From the NCBI RefSeq assembly GCF_900128455.1, contig NZ_LT635783.1, positions 3,400,546 to 3,464,545 on the forward strand: a stretch of DNA of 64,000 nt. Direction: 5' to 3'. Shown in pieces: positions 19,356 to 28,948 of this stretch (the stretch's first letter is position 1; every line of letters begins with the position of its first letter). The position numbers and the translations under genes were made by a program. The notes below the pieces were generated by a model. The model did not search any database and was not told where the DNA came from. It saw only the letters and a list, made by a program, of their open reading frames with translations. Origin of the DNA: Bacteroides mediterraneensis (lineage in GTDB: Bacteria; Bacteroidota; Bacteroidia; Bacteroidales; Bacteroidaceae).

Positions 19356-20555
19356 ATGCCTTTGAAAATGACACTCCGTTATCTCATTCTATTCACGCTC
19401 TCTGTCCTTCTTCTTTCCTGTCGGAAAGACAATGAGTCACCCCTTTCCACCGGAACAGCCGAATGGAAAGATGCACCGGTGGTTTCTTCTCAGTCTGGAA
19501 ACACCGTCATACAAATTCAAGGTGTCCAGGGAATTAAATGGAACGCCCGCATCACGGAAGGGGCAGCATGGTGTTCCTTCTCTTTGGCCAACTCCATTCC
19601 TGAAAAGGATGGAGTTTTGACCGAAGGAATCAACGCGTTGTATGTATATTTCTCTGAAAATACCGATAAAGAAGACCGGAAAGCCAGCATCTCGATTCAA
19701 ATAGGAGAAGGAACCCCCATCTCCTTGGTGCTGACACAGAATGGAAAGATTTCCGGAACGGATGCCGAAACAGACACCAAGCGACCGAACAAGGCTTGGG
19801 CGGAAATTCCGGACTACCAGGCAAACCCTGCGTTCCAGTATGTGACTCATTATACTCATCTAAACGGTAAATCTGTCCGTAACTACTCTATATGCTACGA
19901 CCAGTCGCATAAAGCGGCACTGTGGGTGGCTTATCCGCTCCACAAATGTTATTTGGGCAACTTAGACCGCACAGATGAATGGACATACGACCCGGACATC
20001 GAAAGCCAGTACCAAATCTATGTGAAGAGGGCCTATAAAGAACACCCCAAATACGACCGGGGACATCAGATTCCATCCGCCGACAGGACCCAGACACGGG
20101 AGATGAATGCACAGACATTCTATTTTACCAACCAGACACCACAAGTCGGCAAAGGACTGAATCAGGATATCTGGCAAAAGCTGGAAGAAGTAATCCGCAA
20201 AAACTATATCTGCGCGGATACACTCTATGTGGTAACAGGTGCCTATTTTGCTCACTCCAATACCAAGGCAACAGACAATAAAGGAGTAAAAACGGACGTT
20301 CCGACTCACTATTTCAAGGTCTTGCTGCGAACCAAATCCGGTATGACAGGCAAATGGGTAAGACAATGTGACGCCTCACAGCTGCAAGCCATCGGTTTCT
20401 GGCTGGAAAACAAAGCCTATTCCAGCACACAGATTACCAAGGATATATGCAAGAAGGTATCTGAGATTGAAGCAATTACCGGGTTCACATTCTTCCCGGG
20501 TATTCCCTCTCAAGTAAAAAATGATTTCAACGCCATAGAATGGAATCTCAATTAA
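19356..20555 (+). CDS. DNA/RNA non-specific endonuclease lipoprotein with BACON-like domain
   Basis: The protein has a lipoprotein signal (LILFTLSVLLLSCRKDNES), a BACON-like domain of about 100 residues, and a C-terminal NUC1-family nuclease domain. The catalytic signature YDRGHQIPSADR contains the general-base His, and MNAQTFYFTNQTPQ supplies the Mg-binding Asn. These beta-beta-alpha metal nucleases cut single- and double-stranded DNA and RNA. With the lipid anchor it should act outside the outer membrane or in the periplasm. The start could also be ATG 19368. It lies 7 bases after the preceding lipoprotein gene. Confidence 0.9.
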   Translation: MPLKMTLRYLILFTLSVLLLSCRKDNESPLSTGTAEWKDAPVVSSQSGNTVIQIQGVQGIKWNARITEGAAWCSFSLANSIPEKDGVLTEGINALYVYFSENTDKEDRKASISIQIGEGTPISLVLTQNGKISGTDAETDTKRPNKAWAEIPDYQANPAFQYVTHYTHLNGKSVRNYSICYDQSHKAALWVAYPLHKCYLGNLDRTDEWTYDPDIESQYQIYVKRAYKEHPKYDRGHQIPSADRTQTREMNAQTFYFTNQTPQVGKGLNQDIWQKLEEVIRKNYICADTLYVVTGAYFAHSNTKATDNKGVKTDVPTHYFKVLLRTKSGMTGKWVRQCDASQLQAIGFWLENKAYSSTQITKDICKKVSEIEAITGFTFFPGIPSQVKNDFNAIEWNLN

Positions 20556-20567
20556 AATGAACAAAAG

Positions 20568-21608
20568 ATGAAACCTATATTTACGATTCTATTTGCAATT
20601 TTATCGTTTTACACGTCAGGACACGCTCAAAAGCCTTATAAAGTGGTATTCTATAACCTGGAAAACTTTTTCGACTTGGAAAACGACCCAGACGTATTAG
20701 ACGACGAGTTTACTCCTGACGGTCCCAAGAAATGGACACAGGACAAGTATGACAAGAAACTGAGTAACATCGAGAAAGTATTCTTCGACATAGCCACCAT
20801 CGACAAGAGCTATCCAGTTGTCATCGGCGTATGCGAAGTGGAGAACCGCAATGTGCTGGAAGACATCGTAGCTACCAGGAAGCTTTCTCCTGCCAACTAT
20901 CACATCGTGCATTACGACTCCCCGGAAATACGAGGGGTGGACGCCGCCTTCCTGTACCGTCCGGATGTACTACAGCTGGAAGGCTCCAAGGCCATACGCA
21001 CGGTGATTCCCTCATTGCCTAACTTCAAGACCCGGGATATCGTCACCATGTGGGGAAAAATCGACCATGAAGATTTCTTTTTCATGGTGGCCCACTGGCC
21101 TTCAAGACTGGGAGGAAAGGAAGTTTCTGCATTTAAACGTATTGCAGTAGGAAGACAGATGAGACATATTGCCGACTCTGTAAGAGCACTCCGCCCCACT
21201 ACCAAAGTCGTCATGATGGGCGACTTCAACGATGACCCGACGGACGAGAGTGTGGCCGGAGAAAAGGGAATAGGAGCCAAAATCAAAGCCAAGGAAGTCA
21301 GACCGGAGGACTATTATGCCCCTAATGCAGCCTTATTAAAAGCCGGATATGGAACCCTGGCCTATGGAGATGCCTGGAACATTTTTGACAATATGATTGT
21401 CAGCGGGAACCTGATAGACGGGAATTCCGACGGACTCAAGCTGAGAAAGGCAGAAAAATCGAAATTCTACGGCAACATTTTCAAACGGCATTACATGGTA
21501 CAGAAAGAAGGGCAGTTCAAAGGATATCCCTTACGGACCTATGTGGGTAACAACTTTCAGGGAGGATTCAGCGACCACTTCCCCGTATATATTTATATAG
21601 GCAAGTAA
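20568..21608 (+). CDS. Endonuclease/exonuclease/phosphatase (EEP) family secreted protein
   Basis: A cleavable signal peptide (about residues 1-20, ending GHAQ) is followed by an EEP fold. Its motifs are VVFYNLENFFD (metal-binding Asn), VIGVCEVENR (catalytic Glu), MVAHWPSR (His), MMGDFNDDPTD (Asp/Asn) and SDHFPVYIYI (terminal Asp-His pair). All residues needed for Mg-dependent phosphodiester cleavage are present. With the neighbouring NUC1 nuclease it would give stepwise breakdown of nucleic acid. Spacing to the neighbours is 12 and 17 bases, so it is in the same operon. The actual substrate could also be a phospholipid or a nucleotide. Confidence 0.88.
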   Translation: MKPIFTILFAILSFYTSGHAQKPYKVVFYNLENFFDLENDPDVLDDEFTPDGPKKWTQDKYDKKLSNIEKVFFDIATIDKSYPVVIGVCEVENRNVLEDIVATRKLSPANYHIVHYDSPEIRGVDAAFLYRPDVLQLEGSKAIRTVIPSLPNFKTRDIVTMWGKIDHEDFFFMVAHWPSRLGGKEVSAFKRIAVGRQMRHIADSVRALRPTTKVVMMGDFNDDPTDESVAGEKGIGAKIKAKEVRPEDYYAPNAALLKAGYGTLAYGDAWNIFDNMIVSGNLIDGNSDGLKLRKAEKSKFYGNIFKRHYMVQKEGQFKGYPLRTYVGNNFQGGFSDHFPVYIYIGK

Positions 21609-21625
21609 TATTAAATCTTTATCTT

Positions 21626-24376
21626 ATGAAATTAAAAACATTATTGATACTACTGATATCGATGTGGACACTAAACGGTATCGCACAAATCGGCGGAGGC
21701 ATCAAAGGACGTGTCATATCGCGCACAAGCCGCATGGCCATCGATCACGTACACATCCTGCTGACTCCTGGCGACCGAACAGCCACAACGGATGAACAAG
21801 GTGAGTTTTTATTTGAAGAGGTCGGCCCCGGAGAATATGAACTGCATTTTGAAACAGCCGAATTTGAAGAACTGACTCTCCCGGTAAGAGTAGGCAAAAA
21901 CATGCGTGAACTAAAAGTGATCATGGTTCCGGCAAACAGGTCGCAGACGATGGACGACGCCATTTTTGCCGAATTCGACACGGAGACCATGGGAGATGCA
22001 CCATCTTTGCCCACCTCACTTTCCGCCTCAAAGGATGTATTCAACAACATCGCATCCTATCAGTTCAGTGAAATGAGATTCAATGTCAGAGGATATGATT
22101 CCCAATTCTCGGATGTCTATATGAACGGCATCCAATTGAACGACGCCATGACCGGCTATACCCCCTGGTCGCTCTGGAGTGGCCTTAATGATGCCACCCG
22201 GAACCAGGAGGTTACCACGGGACTGCAGATGGGAGAAATGGGGATTGGCGGCATTGCCGGTGTGACCAATATCAACACCCGCCCGTCACAAATGCGGAAA
22301 GGTTTCAGAGCCAGCCTGGTCAATACCAACTCGATGTACCGGTTCAGAGGGATGCTGACTTATGCATCGGGCGCACAGGACAACGGATGGTCGTATGCTT
22401 TCTCCGTCTCCACGCGACAAGGAAACAATGCCTATGTGAATGGAGTATTTTACAATGCCTTCGGTTATTTTGCAACCGTTGAGAAACAGTTCAACTCCCG
22501 TCACCGACTGGGGCTGACCCTTCTTGGAGCCCCCACGGAAAGAGGAGCGCAACAGGCATCTACCCAAGAGGCTTACGATTTGGTGGGAAATAATTACTAT
22601 AACCCCAACTGGGGATGGCAAAGCGGCAAACGACGTAACGCAAGAGTCCGCAATTACCATGAACCGCTTGCCTTGCTGAACTATACTTTCGACATTTCCG
22701 AGCGGACCCAGCTCAATGTAGCCACGTCATTGCGATTCGGGAAAAATGGTTACTCTGCACTTACATGGTACAGCGGGCCTGACCCACGCCCTGATTACTA
22801 CCGGTATTTGCCGAGCTATTACCAAGGCACTACTACCGGTGCATGGCTGGAAGAGGCATGGCTGTCCAATACAGACAATATCCGCCATATCAATTGGGAT
22901 AATCTGTACATGATTAACCGCAACCAGCCTGCCAACACCAATTATGGAGAAGGACACCGTTCCATCAACATGATAGAGGAGCGCCATACAGACCAGACGG
23001 ACTGGAATTTCTACACACAATTCTCACACCTGTTCAAGAACAATACCCAACTGAACGGAGGAATCAACATCCGTCGGAACCGGACTGAATATTACAGCCA
23101 AGTGAAAAACCTGCTGGGAGGAGACTATTGGGTGGATATTGATAAATTTGCAGAAAGAGACTTGGGCATAGACATCGTTTCGTACCAGAACAACATGGAT
23201 TATTACGAAAAATATGGCAAAGCACCCATTGTCCGCGAAGGAGACAAATATAGCTATGACTATTACGGCAATGTGTTCCATACCCGCGGATGGCTGCAAT
23301 ATGACTTTCATCTTCTCCACAATCTGCAAGTGAAACTTGGTGGAGAAATAGGCTATGCCTCTTTGTGGCGACACGGTATCTGGAAAAAGGGATTGTTCCT
23401 GAACAATTCGCAAGGAGATTCCCAAAAGCTGGATTATCTTACGTACAAGGCCAAAGCCAACCTCAGGTATATACTGTCATCGGCTCATAACTTTGAAGCG
23501 AATGTCGTATACATGCAGGATGCACCCTCCTTCCAGTCGGCATTCGTATCTCCCCGCACCCGTAATGACATTACGCCCGGGGTAACCACGGAAAAGATTT
23601 TCGGGGTAGACGCATCTTACAATCTGCGTATCGGTGACTTCAAGGCTCGTCTCTCTGGCTATTACACCACGTTCAAGGACCAGACCAAGGTGATTTCCTA
23701 CTATGATGATGTGGAAGCTACCTTCTCCAACTTTGCAATGAGCGGCATCCGCAAACAGCATTTCGGACTGGAAGTGGCTGCGTCCATTCCTTTGTATCAG
23801 GGACTGGCACTGAAAGGCGCATTCAGCTGGGGACAATATATCTATTCCAATAACCCCAACTATGTACAGATTCAAGATAACAGTGCAGCCATTATCAACC
23901 AGGGAAAAGTGTACTGGAAGAATAAACGGGTGGAAAGTACCCCACAGACAGCTGCCAACATCGGTCTGTCTTATCGCAGCAAAAGCAACTGGTTCCTGTC
24001 GTTAGACATGAATTACTACAACCACATGTACTTATCCATGAGTCCGCTTTATCGCACAGACGCTGTGCTGACCAAACCGATGCTTGAAAACCCGGAAATG
24101 CTCCGCGCCATCCGGGGACAAGAGAAATTTGATGCAGCCTATGTCATGAATGCCAGTATCGGTAAAAACTGGTATATCCATCGTGCCTATACGCTTGGCT
24201 TCAGCCTGAGTGTGGATAATCTGCTCAACAACCAAGGCATCAAAACCGGAGGTTACGAGCAAATCCGACTGCTGAAAAACAAAGAAGCCAGCACACTCAC
24301 TTATCAGCCTTTCGACGCCAAATATTTCTATATGATGGGTACGAACTATTATTTGAATGTGTATTTCCGTTTCTAA
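21626..24376 (+). CDS. TonB-dependent receptor with carboxypeptidase-regulatory-like domain
   Basis: This 916-residue outer-membrane protein has a signal peptide (to GIAQ), an N-terminal beta-sandwich (GGIKGRVISRTSRMAIDHVH, about residues 23-110), a plug domain (FNVRGYDSQFSDVYMNGIQLND, about residue 155), and a 22-strand barrel ending in YYLNVYFRF with terminal Phe. It lacks a SusD partner next door, so it is not a standard SusCD pair. Being the only transporter in an operon with two nucleases, it probably imports nucleic-acid fragments or nucleotides; this is inference. Start and RBS context are good. Confidence 0.88.
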   Translation: MKLKTLLILLISMWTLNGIAQIGGGIKGRVISRTSRMAIDHVHILLTPGDRTATTDEQGEFLFEEVGPGEYELHFETAEFEELTLPVRVGKNMRELKVIMVPANRSQTMDDAIFAEFDTETMGDAPSLPTSLSASKDVFNNIASYQFSEMRFNVRGYDSQFSDVYMNGIQLNDAMTGYTPWSLWSGLNDATRNQEVTTGLQMGEMGIGGIAGVTNINTRPSQMRKGFRASLVNTNSMYRFRGMLTYASGAQDNGWSYAFSVSTRQGNNAYVNGVFYNAFGYFATVEKQFNSRHRLGLTLLGAPTERGAQQASTQEAYDLVGNNYYNPNWGWQSGKRRNARVRNYHEPLALLNYTFDISERTQLNVATSLRFGKNGYSALTWYSGPDPRPDYYRYLPSYYQGTTTGAWLEEAWLSNTDNIRHINWDNLYMINRNQPANTNYGEGHRSINMIEERHTDQTDWNFYTQFSHLFKNNTQLNGGINIRRNRTEYYSQVKNLLGGDYWVDIDKFAERDLGIDIVSYQNNMDYYEKYGKAPIVREGDKYSYDYYGNVFHTRGWLQYDFHLLHNLQVKLGGEIGYASLWRHGIWKKGLFLNNSQGDSQKLDYLTYKAKANLRYILSSAHNFEANVVYMQDAPSFQSAFVSPRTRNDITPGVTTEKIFGVDASYNLRIGDFKARLSGYYTTFKDQTKVISYYDDVEATFSNFAMSGIRKQHFGLEVAASIPLYQGLALKGAFSWGQYIYSNNPNYVQIQDNSAAIINQGKVYWKNKRVESTPQTAANIGLSYRSKSNWFLSLDMNYYNHMYLSMSPLYRTDAVLTKPMLENPEMLRAIRGQEKFDAAYVMNASIGKNWYIHRAYTLGFSLSVDNLLNNQGIKTGGYEQIRLLKNKEASTLTYQPFDAKYFYMMGTNYYLNVYFRF

Positions 24377-24396
24377 CTCTCCCAAAAGATACTATC

Positions 24397-25380
24397 ATGA
24401 AGAATAAACTATTGATTCTTGGAATAATGCTGGCTATGACCCTCGGTACCACCAGCTGCTACAACGACTTTGATGAACCCGCTTTGGCCAAAGTCTGGAA
24501 TGATTCCGACTTTACGACAAAAGGGGGTGAGATTATTACCATAAAATCTCTTAAAGAAATGTGTGCCGGCGTAGGACTTGCCCAATATAAAGAGATTACC
24601 GAAGACTACATCATAAAAGGAAAAGTGATATCCAGCGACCAGGCAGGAAACGTATATAAATCGGTATATATAGACGATGGAAGTGCCGCCATCGAATTAA
24701 AGCTGATGGTGAGCAATTATGTGTATTATCCGATGGGACAAACCCTCTACGTAAAATTGAAGGGACTTGCCATCGGGAACTACAGGTATATGCTCAGCGT
24801 GGGAGGTGTGCCAAGCGAGAAAGACATTGCCAAGAATTATGCCAATAGAAATCTCGAAACGCAGATAGAACGGGATGCCCATATTTTTATGGGACCCGCC
24901 GGGCAGCTTACAGAGGAAAATCTGCCCGTTGTCACCTCCGAAAATTACAAAACCGAATTGACGGATGAGTGCCTGGGCCGTCTTGTCCGGTTCGAAGGAC
25001 TGACCTACAAAGAAGGTACGTTTGACGGAGACAGATATCCGCAATACTTGGAAACCGTGAATCTCAACAATGCCACGGAAGCCACTTACACAAACAAATA
25101 TTTTAAAGATGAAGGACTAACCCCTACCTTTGCCTATAATTATCAGAACCAAAGATATTACGGTTCCTCCTTGTTCACGTATAATGCCACTGACGAAACC
25201 GACAAAAAGGGGAACTTGATTGTACGAGTAAGCGGATATGCAAATTTCGCCCTTGATGCACTTCCTCAAAATGGAGCGAAAGGAACAATCACGGCAATTT
25301 ACACAAAATATTCTGCCAAGTCTGGAGGATATATAAAGTATCAGCTGCTGGTCAACAAACGTACAGATATCGAATTCTAG
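24397..25380 (+). CDS. DUF5689 domain lipoprotein
   Basis: The lipoprotein signal is LGIMLAMTLGTTSCYNDFDE. Most of the 327 residues match the DUF5689 pattern: ITEDYIIKGKVISSDQAGNV, YIDDGSAAIELKL and YPMGQTLYVKLKGLAIGNY, which has the look of an OB fold, the fold used by many nucleic-acid-binding proteins. It is the last gene of the operon and follows the TonB receptor by 20 bases, the position where a surface lid such as SusD is often found. It may play that role here; this is inference. Confidence 0.8.
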   Translation: MKNKLLILGIMLAMTLGTTSCYNDFDEPALAKVWNDSDFTTKGGEIITIKSLKEMCAGVGLAQYKEITEDYIIKGKVISSDQAGNVYKSVYIDDGSAAIELKLMVSNYVYYPMGQTLYVKLKGLAIGNYRYMLSVGGVPSEKDIAKNYANRNLETQIERDAHIFMGPAGQLTEENLPVVTSENYKTELTDECLGRLVRFEGLTYKEGTFDGDRYPQYLETVNLNNATEATYTNKYFKDEGLTPTFAYNYQNQRYYGSSLFTYNATDETDKKGNLIVRVSGYANFALDALPQNGAKGTITAIYTKYSAKSGGYIKYQLLVNKRTDIEF

Positions 25381-25391
25381 CCCTAAAATCG

Positions 25392-25431
25392 AACAACCGT
25401 CTGCCCTTCACGGGTACGACGGTTGTTTTTT
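25392..25431 (+). terminator. Terminator of the nuclease/TonB operon
   Basis: AACAACCGTC (25392-25401) pairs with GACGGTTGTT (25418-25427), then a T run. It ends the five-gene operon 11 bases after its last stop codon. Confidence 0.88.
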
Positions 25432-25478
25432 GTCTTCAGAAAGCGTTTCTGTTACCGCATAATCACCACTTCACCATC

Positions 25479-26291
25479 CTACAGCAGAATCTCTTCCAAA
25501 TCATCCGGTACATAGACTTTTCCACCGAACTGTGAGGCGGCTTCTGCCGTATAACGCATCTTTCTCGTAGCCAGTGTCTTGTCTTCCGTGTGATACAGCA
25601 ACAGATTTTTTACACCAAGCTGGGCAGCCAGCCGTCCGGCATCAAGCGCCGTGCTATGATGCTTTTCGTAGGGCTTGAAACGTTCCCGGTCTTCATACAA
25701 GCAGAAAGCCTCACATAACAACCAGTCGGCTCCTTCCACATAATGGCGGTTGCATTCATTGTAAGGCTCATCGCCCAGGCAGACCAGCGACTGTCCGTCG
25801 GGCAGCGTAGTCCGGAAACCAAACTGTTTTTCCTTAGTAGAAGCAATGTCAAAACATTCCATCTCCAAGCCGATGGCTTGAAAACATCCTCCAGTCTCTA
25901 CTTCGCACAACAGAATATCCTCTCCCAAACGGGCAACAATCTTTTTCGGTAAAGTCATCCGGCAAATCCAGTCGAGCACCTTCACCACCTTTTCATGCCC
26001 ATACACACGCAACTTGCCCTCGTATTCTCCTTTTTGAATGGCCTGTGCCACCACACGAATCATCCAAATTACTCCCAGAATATGGTCAGTATGCGCATGA
26101 GTCACAAAAATCTCATGAATCCTGTTCAAAGGTATATGGGCTTTCTGAAGCTGCTGCAGGATACCGTTGCCTCCTCCCGCATCCACCAGAAAAAATTTTT
26201 CACCTCGACAAAGTGCGAAGCACGTATTGTAACAATTCACTACGGCAGCATTGCCCGTGCCCAACATGATTAATTTCATTGAATTCTCCAT
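25479..26291 (-). CDS. MBL-fold metal-dependent hydrolase (RNase Z-like)
   Basis: The start at 26291 (MENSMKLIMLGTGNAAV) has a good Shine-Dalgarno GAGGAAA 5 bases upstream; the longer frame from 26327 does not. The fold motifs are LGTGNA, FFLVDAGGGNG, THAHTDHILG (metal-binding HxHxDH), CLGDEPYN and LLLYHTEDKTLATRK. That is the layout of the ribonuclease Z / arylsulfatase branch of the metallo-beta-lactamase superfamily. At 270 residues it is shorter than tRNase Z of about 305 and lacks a recognisable exosite, so the substrate is uncertain. It is monocistronic. Confidence 0.78.
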   Translation of the reverse strand: MENSMKLIMLGTGNAAVVNCYNTCFALCRGEKFFLVDAGGGNGILQQLQKAHIPLNRIHEIFVTHAHTDHILGVIWMIRVVAQAIQKGEYEGKLRVYGHEKVVKVLDWICRMTLPKKIVARLGEDILLCEVETGGCFQAIGLEMECFDIASTKEKQFGFRTTLPDGQSLVCLGDEPYNECNRHYVEGADWLLCEAFCLYEDRERFKPYEKHHSTALDAGRLAAQLGVKNLLLYHTEDKTLATRKMRYTAEAASQFGGKVYVPDDLEEILL

Positions 26292-26541
26292 AATTATTTC
26301 CTCTAAAAAACCGATGCAAAGGTACATTTTTTCTCTTTTAGATTTTTAACATATAAAGAAAATTACCATTATCCCCCACTATCTACCCAACAGCAGCCCT
26401 ATAAAATCCCTAAGATGTAAAATACAATAAGTGAACAATACTCATCACTTCATCCGCACGACTTAAATCCTTGAATATTAGCCACTTCAATTCTACCATG
26501 ACTTTAAAAAAATCCAAAAGGAAAATCACCCCGAATACATA

Positions 26542-26556
26542 TTGTACGAGATACAA
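26542..26556. promoter_or_regulatory. Perfect inverted repeat upstream of the xylose operon
   Basis: TTGTA-CGAGA-TACAA is a perfect 5-5-5 inverted repeat in the 390-base gap between the MBL gene and the xylose regulator. It is a candidate regulator-binding site. Confidence 0.35.
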
Positions 26557-26572
26557 AAACAGCAAATTATGA

Positions 26573-26610
26573 TATTGTATGAAAGAAGATATTTATTTCA
26601 TTGAACAATA
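26573..26610. promoter_or_regulatory. Imperfect long palindrome upstream of the xylose operon
   Basis: TATTGT (26573-26578) and TGAAA (26580-26584) pair with TTTCA (26596-26600) and ACAATA (26605-26610). It lies about 75 bases before the regulator start, just above a possible promoter (GTTCTTTG near 26658). It is a candidate operator for the Nudix-type regulator. Confidence 0.35.
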
Positions 26611-26682
26611 AGCTTTTATAATTAAATTTCTCCTATTGCACAATTCAATTAAAAAGACGTTCTTTGCAGAGTAGACAGAAAA

Positions 26683-27411
26683 ATGCTTATGGAATACACA
26701 AGACAATTAGCCAACAATCACATCTCGGTCGACTGCGTAGTAATCGGATTTGATGGAGAAAAACTGAAAGTATTACTCGTCAAACGTATGGGAGAAGAAA
26801 GTGGGGAAATTTTTCACGATATGAAGCTTCCGGGAAGCCTCATCTATATGGATGAAGACTTGGACGATGCAGCCAAACGGGTCCTTCATGACTTGACAGG
26901 CCTTAAAAACGTCAATCTGATGCAGTTTAAGTCCTTTGGTTCAAAGGATCGTACCAAAAACCCCAAAGACATACACTGGCTGGAGAGGGCAGAAAAGGCC
27001 AAAGTGGAACGGATTGTTACAATTGCCTACCTCGCCCTTGTCAAAATAGACAAGACACTCAATAAGAATCTGGATGAATACAAGGCCGAATGGGTTGCCC
27101 TCGAAGAGATAAAGGATTTGGCTTTCGACCACAACTTGATTATCGCCGAGGCCATGCGGTTTATCCGTCAGCATATTGAATTTAATCCGTCGTGTATTTT
27201 CGAACTGCTTCCACGCAAGTTCACGGCCTTACAACTCCGCATGCTCTATGAGGTAGTATATGGAAAACAACTTGATGTACGCAATTTTCACAAAAAGATT
27301 TCCATGATGGAATACATTGTACCCTTGGAAGAATACGAGCAAGGCGTTTCCCATCGTGCTGCACGTTACTACCGCTTCGACCGGAAAATCTACAACAAAA
27401 CAAGAAGATAA
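26683..27411 (+). CDS. xylR: Nudix-domain transcriptional regulator of xylose use
   Basis: Residues 10-150 form a Nudix domain, and the C-terminal 80 residues (RKFTALQLRMLYEVVYGKQLDVRNFHKKI) are the winged-helix DNA-binding part seen in NrtR/AraR-type regulators of Bacteroidota. The Nudix box is degenerate: where catalytic members have REUxEExG it reads KRVLHDLTGL, so it is probably a sugar or nucleotide sensor, not a hydrolase. It is the first gene of the xylose operon, an order known from other Bacteroides, and probably represses it. Start is ATG 26683 or 26689. Confidence 0.85.
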   Translation: MLMEYTRQLANNHISVDCVVIGFDGEKLKVLLVKRMGEESGEIFHDMKLPGSLIYMDEDLDDAAKRVLHDLTGLKNVNLMQFKSFGSKDRTKNPKDIHWLERAEKAKVERIVTIAYLALVKIDKTLNKNLDEYKAEWVALEEIKDLAFDHNLIIAEAMRFIRQHIEFNPSCIFELLPRKFTALQLRMLYEVVYGKQLDVRNFHKKISMMEYIVPLEEYEQGVSHRAARYYRFDRKIYNKTRR

Positions 27412-27430
27412 TTAAAAACAATATAAAAAT

Positions 27431-28918
27431 ATGTATTTATTAGGTTATGACATAGGAAGCTCGTCAGTCAAGGCGAGTCTGGTCAATGTAGAGACCGGAA
27501 AGTGCGCAGCATCCGCCTTTTTCCCGAAGACAGAAGCTGCCATCATTGCAATAAAACAAGGGTGGGCCGAACAAGACCCGCAAAACTGGTGGGAAAACCT
27601 GAAACTGGCTACCCAAGCCGTATTGGCAAATTCAGGAGCCAAAGCAGAAGAAATCAAAGCCATTGGTATTTCATATCAAATGCACGGGCTGGTATGCGTA
27701 GACAAGAATCAGCAGGTACTCCGTCCCTCCATTATATGGTGTGATTCCAGAGCCGTACCCTACGGGCAAAAGGCCTTTCAGGAGTTAGGAGAAGCACAGT
27801 GCCTTTCCCATCTGCTCAACTCACCGGGTAATTTCACAGCTTCCAAACTGGCATGGGTAAAAGAAAATGAACCGGACATCTATGCCAAAATTTATAAAGT
27901 GATGCTTCCGGGCGACTACATCGCCATGCGCCTGACCGGAGAAATCTGTACCACTGTATCCGGATTGTCCGAAGGAATGTTTTGGGATTTCAAGGAAAAC
28001 AAAGTGGCCGACTTCCTGCTGAATTATTACGGTCTTGACGCTTCCCTTTTGGCCGATGTCCGCCCCACCTTCTCCGAACAGGGGAAACTGACTGAAAAGG
28101 TAGCGGCCGAATTGGGATTGAAAGCAGGTACTCCAGTAACCTACCGCGCCGGTGACCAGCCCAACAACGCACTCTCATTGAACGTATTCAATCCAGGCGA
28201 GATTGCTTCTACCGCCGGTACATCCGGAGTAGTATATGGCGTGAACGGCAGTGTGAACTATGACCCACAGTCACGTGTCAATACCTTTGCACATGTCAAT
28301 CATACCGCTTCACAAACCCGTTTGGGCGTCCTGCTCTGCATCAACGGCACAGGTATCCTGAATTCCTGGATGAAGCGTACACTCGCTTCCGACCTAAATT
28401 ATGCAGAAATGAACGAAGTGGCAGCCCAAGCTCCAATCGGTGCGGACGGCATCAGTATTCTCCCGTTTGGTAATGGCGCGGAGCGTATGTTGCAAAATCA
28501 GGAAACAGGCTGTTCCATCCAAGGTATCAACTTCAATCTTCACAACCGCAGTCATCTGTTGCGTGCCGCACAGGAAGGAATTGTATTTTCTTTCCGCTAT
28601 GGCATCGACATCATGAAAGGCATGGGGATGGAAGTCAAGAAAATCCATGCCGGACACGCCAACATGTTCCTGAGTCCGCTTTTCCGTGACACTCTGGCCG
28701 GAGTAACCGGAGCGACAATTGAACTGTATGACACCGACGGCTCTGTAGGCGCCGCAAAAGGAGCCGGAATGGGAGCCGGTATCTACCACGACCACGTAGA
28801 AGCGTTTGCCACACTCGACAAACTGGCTGTCATCGAGCCGAAAGCATCCGATGAGACCGCCTACGCCGACGCATACGCACGTTGGAAAGAATATCTCGAA
28901 AAATCTACAAGAAAATAA
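27431..28918 (+). CDS. xylB: Xylulokinase
   Basis: XylB phosphorylates D-xylulose to xylulose 5-phosphate for the pentose phosphate pathway. FGGY-kinase motifs are present: LGYDIGSSSVKASLV at the N-terminus, MHGLV, the GDYIAMRLTGE stretch, and GAAKGAGMGAGIY near the C-terminus. At 495 residues it is normal in size. It lies 19 bases after the regulator and 30 bases before xylA. Confidence 0.94.
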   Translation: MYLLGYDIGSSSVKASLVNVETGKCAASAFFPKTEAAIIAIKQGWAEQDPQNWWENLKLATQAVLANSGAKAEEIKAIGISYQMHGLVCVDKNQQVLRPSIIWCDSRAVPYGQKAFQELGEAQCLSHLLNSPGNFTASKLAWVKENEPDIYAKIYKVMLPGDYIAMRLTGEICTTVSGLSEGMFWDFKENKVADFLLNYYGLDASLLADVRPTFSEQGKLTEKVAAELGLKAGTPVTYRAGDQPNNALSLNVFNPGEIASTAGTSGVVYGVNGSVNYDPQSRVNTFAHVNHTASQTRLGVLLCINGTGILNSWMKRTLASDLNYAEMNEVAAQAPIGADGISILPFGNGAERMLQNQETGCSIQGINFNLHNRSHLLRAAQEGIVFSFRYGIDIMKGMGMEVKKIHAGHANMFLSPLFRDTLAGVTGATIELYDTDGSVGAAKGAGMGAGIYHDHVEAFATLDKLAVIEPKASDETAYADAYARWKEYLEKSTRK

Positions 28919-28948
28919 ATTATTCATTAACTTCTAAAACAAAATATT

